Shown piece after piece: positions 1 to 5,268 of a stretch of DNA of 7,882 bases. The stretch covers positions 1-7,882 of the forward strand of contig CANQWP010000034.1 of NCBI GenBank assembly GCA_947627585.1, read 5' to 3'. Source of the stretch: an uncultured Clostridia bacterium (GTDB taxonomy: Bacteria; Bacillota; Clostridia; Christensenellales; UBA1242). The position numbers were made by a program, and so were the translations under genes. Each line of letters opens with the position of its first letter. Position 1 is the stretch's first letter. A model generated the notes under the pieces. It was not told the DNA's origin. It ran no database searches and saw nothing but the letters and a program-made list of their open reading frames with translations.

Positions 1-27
1 ATCTGCTTGTTTTTAGATTAATGAAAC

Positions 28-55
28 AAAAAAGCCGCATTTTTGCGGTTTTTTT
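28..55. terminator. Bidirectional rho-independent terminator
   Basis: Perfect 5-bp GC-rich arms CCGCA (35-39) and TGCGG (44-48) enclose a TTTT loop. A run of six A lies on the left (28-33) and seven T on the right (49-55). Read on the minus strand, the same hairpin is followed by six T, so it can terminate the protease gene, whose stop codon is at 85-87, about 30 nt upstream of the stem. Read on the plus strand it would stop a gene entering from the left edge. The A and T tracts can extend the stem across a G-T wobble. A further T-rich stretch (58-76) lies between the hairpin and the protease stop. Bases 1-27 show nothing else that can be called. Confidence 0.88.
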
Positions 56-84
56 GTAATTTTTTTTGTTTTTTCATCACGTTT

Positions 85-3000
85 TTAAGATTTTTTATTG
101 AAGATTTTTAAGAGAATTTGTTTGCCTTTTTTGTGATAGAACTTTTGAGTAAGAAGCAAGATGCCTGCAAGAATGACAAAGGCCAAAACGGTCAAAACAA
201 TGATGACGGCAAGTGAAAGCCAGCCGCTTTCAACGTCGTTTATGGATTTGATTTCGCCGTTTGCTTTGATTGCCGAAATTAACATGTTGTTTGCCTTGAT
301 TTCCACAATGTGTGTCTTGTCGGCGGCGAGGTTGTTTATCACGAAACTCGGGGTGGCGCTGTCGGTGTTGGCGGCCACGTCATATTCTTTTCCGTCAATG
401 ATGATTTTTGATATGTCATTGATTGAATAGAGCGCAAGAGCGGTGCCGATCATGGCAAATTTCACGCTGCCGTTTTCGGTTTTTGCCGTGCTTCCGTTCA
501 TAGAAATGCCGTTTTCTTTTGTCCAATTTCCTTCATAAACAAGGGCATCGTCAGTTGATGAAACAACATTTTTTGTGTCGCTGAGAAACGTTTGCGAGAA
601 TTCAATTTCTGTGATTGATGTGAATGGGCTTCCTCTGCCGTAGGCGTCGCTTTTGACAACAAGTTTCACAAATTTTGCAGAAATGTCTTTTTCAAAGTCC
701 AAAACAAGCGTGGTTTTTGTGTTGTGGCCCTCATAAAATTTGGAATAATTCAGTCCGTCGTCGCTGGAATAAAGTTCAAAGTCGCCAAAGGCATAATATC
801 CTTCCAAGGTGTTGTCGCCAAATCTGAACGTGATTTGATTGAAAGACACCTCGTTTTCAAACTCGACATAATATTCGTGCGGCATCGGCGTGATTTTGCC
901 CGTCCAAGCGGTGTGAAATTGCGTCGCGGTGTTTCCGTCGTACATGCTTTCTGTCTTTGAGCCGTCGGTCACCAAAACTTCTTGGCCGTCCGGCGTTTGA
1001 ACGGTGATGCTTTTGATCGATTTTCTCAGGTTTATTTTGTTTGCATAGAATTGATTGAAATAGTTTTCATTCAAACTGAAAATGGTCGGGTGTTTTGGCT
1101 GAGCAATGTCTTGATAGAACTCAATTTGCTCTGGCGAAAGGTCAAAATAATGGAAATATTGGTCAGGAATGTTTGAAAAGTTTGTGCCGTCCTCGCTGAT
1201 TTTCAAGTTCATGCCACCGGCGCCGCCGGTGTTGTAGCAGAACGCTTCAATCGAAATAGGAACATCTTTTTGGACGGTCATTTTGATTTTGTTTGTCGGT
1301 TGATTGAGGGCGCTGCCAAACGTCATGTAGGTGTTTGTGTAAATTTCGTGGCCGTCAATTTTTGCATATGTTTTGTCGTCGCCATAGACAAGAAATGTCA
1401 GTTCTTTTGTCTCCGGAAAGACAACTTGTGCGCGAAAGCGTGTCAAATTTATGCCATTTTCCACATCTAACGTGATGTTGTTTGTGACTGACGACGAAAC
1501 TTTTGTGTCGTCCGATGCCGTTTGAATGATGTCCAAAATGTTTTTCCCGTTTTCCGCAGAAAACAGCGTTTTTTCCACGAAATTTGTGTTTGCAACAAGT
1601 TTGACAACAAGCGTTCGAGAATATTTTTTGCCGTTCAGCAAAACTTCATATTCAAGGTCAAATTCATCTTCTTTTGCGCCTTCATTCATGGAATAGGAGT
1701 ATGTCCCGTCAGCATTTTTTGTGAGAGTGCCGTTTTTTGCTTTTCCAACTTTTTTCAAAACAAAATCTTCGGCGCTGCAAAAGACTTTTCCGTCAAAATC
1801 AAACACGTTCTCCACGCCAATGTTCACTTTGTAGGCGCGTCCGGTCTCCAAGCCCTTGATGCCGGCGCTATACACGTTCGAGAGCGAGAAAAACTCGTCA
1901 TATCCCAAACTTTTGATTTCATCGATTGTTTCTTGCGAAAGATTGAGCTTCCAAACTTTTGTGAAATAATCGACAAAGTCTTTTTCAAAAATTTTGCATG
2001 CAAGAAGTGCAAAGCCGTCCTCAGTTTTATAGTAATTGCTTGAAATAAGGTTGTTTTCTTCATATCCCTCCACAAGGCCATACATTGCGCGCACAAATTT
2101 TGCGAACTTTTCCACGCCAAAATTGTGCATGAGGTCGGCATATGCAAAAACTTTGTTTGTGCCAAGTTTTTCGAAATTTTCCACCTTTTGAGCTTCGGTC
2201 GTCAGCTTGCGATAGTTGTAATATGGGTCAACAATCACTTCCCAGTTTCCATTTGCCGGCTCTTTTGTGTCAGTGCGGGTGGCGGCGATGTCGGTGTAGG
2301 CGATGTAGGTCATGGCATTGAGCGCATTGTTTGTTACTTCGCCATTTTCTCCAATTCCCCAGCCGTTGGAATAATATTGCAATGCTTGATTGTGGTGATT
2401 GAACTCGTGGAAGTTTCCCCAACTGCCTGAGCGCATGATGCCGTCATAACTGAGCGCACCACTGCTCCAACTTGCTGGCATGATGCTGAAAAATCCCCAA
2501 ACAAATGCCACGCCGCCGCCGGAAGGAACATAGTCGTCATAGATCTGCATGATTGGCATGGTGAAATTGTCGCGGCCGATGGTGTAAAGCGAAAGATTTG
2601 CCGCCTTGTGCCATAGCATGAGCGCGTCATATGGGTCGTCAATGTTTTTGAGATAGGCTTTTGGCGCAATGTGATATACATATGGCGTGATCAGCCAAAC
2701 ATATGGGCTTGGCTTTTTCATGATTTCTTGCCAATCTTCTTTTGTCGAAACGCCAAGTTGATAGTCCGGACTGTCCACTCCGCCAGAAACGGTAATTGAA
2801 AAATCTTCGGCAATGCCGTTTGGATCTTCCAAAATCACCATTCCGCCAAATGGTGAGCCGATTTTTGTCTCGGTGGAAGTCAAGCGGAAGGAAACATTGA
2901 GATATGGCATTCTTGTGCCTGGCATCATTCCAAATTTTTCTGGGCCCGGAATGTTGTTTTCCACGCGCGGATAGCCGATCATTACATTCAAGTTTTTCCC

Positions 3001-3870
3001 GACCAAACTTTCGTCAATCGTCACGGTCAAAATTTCGCCGGCCGGGGCAAAAACTCCAAGTGAATGACGCCTTTGCACAAGGTGATTTATGGTCGTTTTC
3101 TTGACAATTCTCGCTTCGCTGTCTGGAACCGAGCCATAAAACTGGCCGTCCGCTGAAATATGCTTTTTCAAGCGATTTTCTGCCACAGCCGCGGGTGTGT
3201 CCTTGATGATTGCCATGTTTTCGTCCAAAAGGGACTGCTTTTCTTCGTTTGTGAGGGAGAGGGGATTGAAATAGGACGGATAATGCTCTTTTTCGTGGTC
3301 GCCGAAAGTTTGGACGTTTGTTGGGCGGCTGACCGTGCCCAAAATTTGCGAGTGGTCATAGTTTGGAAAGACAAATTCTTGTTCGCTTTGGGAAGAAGAA
3401 AAGGAGCTTTCTGCCAGAGCAAGCGGGTGATCACGCTTTAAAAGGAACAGAAACGCAAGCAGAAAGAAAATTCCGGCAAGCGCAAGGCTTATGGCGCACA
3501 TAAGGAACTTTTTTGAGAGCGTTGCGCCACTCGACCTGCTTTTTGCCTCACTTTTTTCCATTTTCACACTGATTTTTGGTGCGTTTGCCGTGTTTTTTTG
3601 TGCGGCGGGCTTTGTGACAGTTTTCAGATTTTGGCTGTTTGCAACTTTCACGTTTTTTGAAGGCGTTTGAGCCGTTGCCGCGCTTTTGTTTGGTGCATTT
3701 TTTGAAACCACCGGCTTTGGAGTGGAACTTATCACTCTTTTTTGCTGCGGCGCTTTTTGCGACGAGCGCGGCGCAACAGCAACCGGCTTTGGAGTCGATT
3801 TTATCGTGTTTGGAACGCTTTTTTTTGGAGGAGTTTGCTTGATGAGCAAGCCCTTTTTCTTTTCTTCCAT
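85..3870 (-). CDS. Membrane-tethered M60/enhancin-like zinc metalloprotease with carbohydrate-binding modules
   Basis: This 1261-residue protein is predicted to be a surface gluzincin protease. Residues 1-121 are a K/P/S/T/A-rich tail (27 K/R against 4 E/D). Residues 122-144 are a transmembrane helix. About 265-600 match the M60 (enhancin-like) family: an opening SLGVFAPAGE strand, zinc motif HEFNH (H488, E489, H492), and GEVTNN supplying the likely third ligand E511. About 690-760 look like a cadherin/VCBS-type sandwich. About 765-900 look PA14-like (LTFLVYGDDKTYAKIDG). About 950-1093 look like an F5/8C (CBM32-like) domain. About 1105-1205 form another galactose-binding-like sandwich. A second transmembrane helix spans about 1217-1241 and is followed by a short Lys-rich tail. 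M60 enzymes are known to cleave glycoproteins such as mucins, so that substrate class is inferred. The start is fixed by a Shine-Dalgarno site 5 nt upstream and a consensus promoter. No LPXTG motif is seen. The protease family call is firm; the accessory domain names are less certain. Confidence 0.9.
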   Translation of the reverse strand: MEEKKKGLLIKQTPPKKSVPNTIKSTPKPVAVAPRSSQKAPQQKRVISSTPKPVVSKNAPNKSAATAQTPSKNVKVANSQNLKTVTKPAAQKNTANAPKISVKMEKSEAKSRSSGATLSKKFLMCAISLALAGIFFLLAFLFLLKRDHPLALAESSFSSSQSEQEFVFPNYDHSQILGTVSRPTNVQTFGDHEKEHYPSYFNPLSLTNEEKQSLLDENMAIIKDTPAAVAENRLKKHISADGQFYGSVPDSEARIVKKTTINHLVQRRHSLGVFAPAGEILTVTIDESLVGKNLNVMIGYPRVENNIPGPEKFGMMPGTRMPYLNVSFRLTSTETKIGSPFGGMVILEDPNGIAEDFSITVSGGVDSPDYQLGVSTKEDWQEIMKKPSPYVWLITPYVYHIAPKAYLKNIDDPYDALMLWHKAANLSLYTIGRDNFTMPIMQIYDDYVPSGGGVAFVWGFFSIMPASWSSGALSYDGIMRSGSWGNFHEFNHHNQALQYYSNGWGIGENGEVTNNALNAMTYIAYTDIAATRTDTKEPANGNWEVIVDPYYNYRKLTTEAQKVENFEKLGTNKVFAYADLMHNFGVEKFAKFVRAMYGLVEGYEENNLISSNYYKTEDGFALLACKIFEKDFVDYFTKVWKLNLSQETIDEIKSLGYDEFFSLSNVYSAGIKGLETGRAYKVNIGVENVFDFDGKVFCSAEDFVLKKVGKAKNGTLTKNADGTYSYSMNEGAKEDEFDLEYEVLLNGKKYSRTLVVKLVANTNFVEKTLFSAENGKNILDIIQTASDDTKVSSSVTNNITLDVENGINLTRFRAQVVFPETKELTFLVYGDDKTYAKIDGHEIYTNTYMTFGSALNQPTNKIKMTVQKDVPISIEAFCYNTGGAGGMNLKISEDGTNFSNIPDQYFHYFDLSPEQIEFYQDIAQPKHPTIFSLNENYFNQFYANKINLRKSIKSITVQTPDGQEVLVTDGSKTESMYDGNTATQFHTAWTGKITPMPHEYYVEFENEVSFNQITFRFGDNTLEGYYAFGDFELYSSDDGLNYSKFYEGHNTKTTLVLDFEKDISAKFVKLVVKSDAYGRGSPFTSITEIEFSQTFLSDTKNVVSSTDDALVYEGNWTKENGISMNGSTAKTENGSVKFAMIGTALALYSINDISKIIIDGKEYDVAANTDSATPSFVINNLAADKTHIVEIKANNMLISAIKANGEIKSINDVESGWLSLAVIIVLTVLAFVILAGILLLTQKFYHKKGKQILLKIFNKKS
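2338..2409 (-). other. Zinc-binding/catalytic site of the M60-like protease
   Basis: Bases 2395-2409 read on the minus strand encode H-E-F-N-H (residues 488-492), the HEXXH zinc and catalytic-base motif. Bases 2338-2340 encode E511 inside GEVTNN. The gap of 18 residues between H492 and E511 falls within the HEXXH-X(8-28)-E spacing of M60 peptidases. The surrounding residues (N-H-H-N-Q, then W-G-I-G-E-N) also follow the enhancin pattern. All three predicted ligands and the catalytic Glu are present, so the enzyme is expected to be active. Glu508 is close by and is a less likely alternative for the third ligand. Confidence 0.88.
3710..3795 (-). repeat. In-frame direct repeat in the basic cytoplasmic tail
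   Basis: The 14-bp sequence ACCGGCTTTGGAGT occurs at 3710-3723 and again at 3782-3795. The copies are 72 bp apart, exactly 24 codons, so both encode the same residues in the protease tail (STPKPV at about residues 25-30 and 49-54). The repeat probably arose by duplication within a low-complexity Pro/Lys-rich segment and could allow slippage or length variation of the tail between strains. Confidence 0.7.
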
Positions 3871-3875
3871 TTTTG

Positions 3876-3881
3876 CCTCTC
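3876..3881 (-). promoter_or_regulatory. Ribosome binding site of the M60-like protease
   Basis: Minus-strand GAGAGG lies 5 nt before the ATG at 3868-3870. It decides the start: the downstream Met codons (Met104 and Met124, just before and inside the membrane helix) have no comparable purine-rich site. The long N-terminal tail is therefore very probably translated. Confidence 0.8.
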
Positions 3882-3892
3882 TTTTTGTTTGA

Positions 3893-3922
3893 ATTATAGT
3901 GTTTTCAGCAGCTTTTTGTCAA
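3893..3922 (-). promoter_or_regulatory. Consensus sigma-A-type promoter for the M60-like protease
   Basis: Read on the minus strand, TTGACA (3917-3922) is followed after an 18-bp spacer by TATAAT (3893-3898). Both hexamers match the consensus perfectly, and the spacer is one base longer than the optimum of 17. Transcription would start near 3886, giving a very short leader of about 16 nt that contains only the Shine-Dalgarno region. The AT-rich DNA just upstream could act as an UP element. This predicts strong basal expression unless a repressor binds. Confidence 0.85.
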
Positions 3923-3934
3923 GACACAATTGAA

Positions 3935-4000
3935 AAATATATAGAATTTTGAAATTATTTAAAAAATTTTAAATATTTTTTCAAAAAATTTTGCGAAATT
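3935..4000. promoter_or_regulatory. AT-rich core of the divergent intergenic region with two inverted repeats
   Basis: This stretch separates the two divergent promoters and is almost entirely A and T. It contains TTTAAAA-AA-TTTTAAA (3958-3973, perfect 7-bp arms) and AATTT-TGCG-AAATT (3987-4000, perfect 5-bp arms), the latter ending 2 bp before the -35 of the plus-strand promoter. Phased A and T tracts suggest bent DNA, UP elements for both promoters, or sites for a regulator. With such biased composition, short palindromes can arise by chance, so a regulatory role is only a possibility. Confidence 0.4.
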
Positions 4001-4002
4001 GG

Positions 4003-4032
4003 TTGATTTTTGACTTGTATGCATTGTATAAT
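4003..4032 (+). promoter_or_regulatory. Probable promoter of the plus-strand operon
   Basis: A perfect -10 TATAAT (4027-4032) is preceded by an 18-bp spacer and TTGATT (4003-4008), which matches four of six -35 positions. A better-looking TTGACT at 4010-4015 is only 11 bp from the -10 and cannot pair with it. Transcription would begin near 4039, giving a leader of about 96 nt before the ATG at 4135. The -35 is weaker than that of the divergent protease promoter. Confidence 0.65.
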
Positions 4033-4034
4033 AA

Positions 4035-4051
4035 AAATATCCTAGATATTT
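4035..4051. promoter_or_regulatory. Perfect inverted repeat at the operon transcription start (operator candidate)
   Basis: AAATATC-CTA-GATATTT is a 17-bp dyad with perfect 7-bp arms. It begins 2 bp after the -10 hexamer and covers the predicted transcription start. The position is typical for a repressor that blocks initiation of the plus-strand operon. No regulator gene is in the window, and the arms are AT-rich, so the call remains tentative. Confidence 0.45.
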
Positions 4052-4118
4052 CTGCCGAAAAAAATCAAAATTTAAAATCATGGGTTAAAAACCTACGCAA
4101 TATTTTCCAAAATCAAAA

Positions 4119-4131
4119 CCCTTAGGGAGAG
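4119..4131 (+). promoter_or_regulatory. Ribosome binding site of the 377-residue protein, inside a small hairpin
   Basis: AGGGAG (4124-4129) sits 5 nt before the ATG at 4135 and supports that start over the internal Met8. The site overlaps a small dyad CCCT-T-AGGG (4119-4127) that could partly mask it. GGGTT at 4082-4086 in the leader can pair with AACCC (4117-4121) and would compete with that masking. The helices are short (4-5 bp), so any control by structure is speculative. Confidence 0.6.
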
Positions 4132-4134
4132 TTA

Positions 4135-5268
4135 ATGTTAGATAGTGAAATCGACATGATTCCCTTCAATTCTCAAAACAGAGTTTTGAGCAGTGAAGAG
4201 AAAGATGTTGAGTCAATATTGAAAAACAAAACAAAAAAGCGATTGGTGTGTGCAAAAGATCCAAAATGCACATCGATTGTTTTGCCCGCTGCAAAAAATC
4301 TTCAGCGAAAGAAATTTTATTGGAAAAAGTTTGCCATAAAAGTTGCGGCAATTGTCATGATTGGCGTGGCATCTGGCATTATGCTTGGAAACTGGTATAA
4401 AAACTATTTGACCGGTCTGTCGTTTGACTATTCCAGCTATAAACTTGAAGATTATGAAATAAACAAGTTGGAAGTGCTCAGTTCCATTCTTGGCACGACT
4501 GCACAATCCGGAGAGGACTTTTCAAGCATTGTTTCCACCTTGAAAAGTCAAGGAAAGACTCCAAAAGACTTGTCCGCAAGTCAAAATTTTGCGCTCGCTG
4601 ATTTCAACGCAATGAACGCGTCTTCATACAGTGCCATTGGACTTGGAAAAGTTGCCACAATAGCCACACAGGACATTACAAGCAGCAAGAAATTTGACGG
4701 GAAAGCCTATACCTTTGAAAGCTTGAGCAAAGGGATTTTGACAGTCGCAAATTGCGCTGTTATGGAAAAAGACTCCTCAAGTGTGAGTTTGCATAAGGGC
4801 AAAGACCTCTCAGTTGACAGCCAAACGGGAATATGCAGCGCCAAGTGGGACAAAACCGGGACGTCTTACACTTTGAAGAATTATGTTGACCTCAATGGAC
4901 TTGAGCCATATCGTCTTTTGCCATATGTGATTTCGCCAAAAACAATCATTGATGAAAAAGATGTTGTTGTTTCGGATGCGGTTCTTGATGAAAAGTCCGT
5001 GTTTGAGTTTACAATCAATCTGGACCCAGTGTCGGGAGTTTTGAGATATTATAAACAAGTCATGCAAACCAGCGGGCTGAAAGATGCTCCAAAATTCGAT
5101 GATGTGTCAATCAAGATCTATCTTGATGCAGACTGGAATTTTGTCAGAACGGAAGTTGTGGAACACTACACGGTTTTGTATGGCGTTCCCGCTCCTTGCA
5201 CCGGCACGCTGAACACCGATTATATCTTCAATCAGCCTGTGACACTTCCAATTGGAGGTGAAGCATGA
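4135..5268 (+). CDS. Membrane-anchored extracytoplasmic protein of unknown family
   Basis: This is a 377-residue protein that I do not recognise. Residues 1-66 form a charged N-terminal segment becoming Lys/Arg-rich (QRKK, YWKK) near the membrane. About 67-87 are a single hydrophobic helix, and about 88-377 are predicted to lie outside. The outer part starts with a helical segment (about 100-160) and continues as beta-rich sequence. The stretch at about 321-341 (IKIYLDADWNFVRTEV) resembles residues 199-213 of the next protein (NVYCDNDYNLQRIEL), suggesting a shared module. The pattern loosely recalls LolA/LppX-like half-barrels, which bind lipids, but no family motif proves this. Outer cysteines are C207, C234 and C355; C39 and C45 are on the inner side. 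The gene is the first of an operon and overlaps the next by four bases. Its own Shine-Dalgarno site and promoter support the start. Confidence 0.85.
   Translation: MLDSEIDMIPFNSQNRVLSSEEKDVESILKNKTKKRLVCAKDPKCTSIVLPAAKNLQRKKFYWKKFAIKVAAIVMIGVASGIMLGNWYKNYLTGLSFDYSSYKLEDYEINKLEVLSSILGTTAQSGEDFSSIVSTLKSQGKTPKDLSASQNFALADFNAMNASSYSAIGLGKVATIATQDITSSKKFDGKAYTFESLSKGILTVANCAVMEKDSSSVSLHKGKDLSVDSQTGICSAKWDKTGTSYTLKNYVDLNGLEPYRLLPYVISPKTIIDEKDVVVSDAVLDEKSVFEFTINLDPVSGVLRYYKQVMQTSGLKDAPKFDDVSIKIYLDADWNFVRTEVVEHYTVLYGVPAPCTGTLNTDYIFNQPVTLPIGGEA
5254..5260 (+). promoter_or_regulatory. Ribosome binding site of the modular repeat protein, inside the preceding gene
   Basis: GGAGGTG lies within the last codons of the 377-residue protein (Gly-Gly-Glu). 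The GGAGG core ends 6 nt before the ATG at 5265. With the ATGA overlap (start 5265-5267, stop 5266-5268), it points to translational coupling and coordinated amounts of the two proteins. Confidence 0.85.

Noticed and set aside
1..21. Possible 3' end of a plus-strand gene entering from the left edge (stops at 14-16 or 19-21 just before the terminator)
   Set aside because: Only a handful of codons are visible and the frame cannot be decided, so no gene can be supported.
1522..2043. 173-codon open frame on the plus strand, antisense to the protease gene
   Set aside because: It lies wholly inside the protease gene, has a Phe/Cys/Asn-rich composition typical of a shadow frame, and lacks a promoter or recognisable domain. 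The opposite strand encodes clear M60 and sandwich domains.
4010..4015. TTGACT as -35 of the operon promoter
   Set aside because: It is only 11 bp from the TATAAT at 4027; TTGATT at 4003-4008 has an acceptable 18-bp spacer.
5265..5268. TGA read as Trp (mycoplasma-type code) instead of stop
   Set aside because: Trp codons in the genes are TGG, no in-frame TGA occurs within them, and the ATGA overlap with a well-placed GGAGGTG makes sense only if TGA is a stop.
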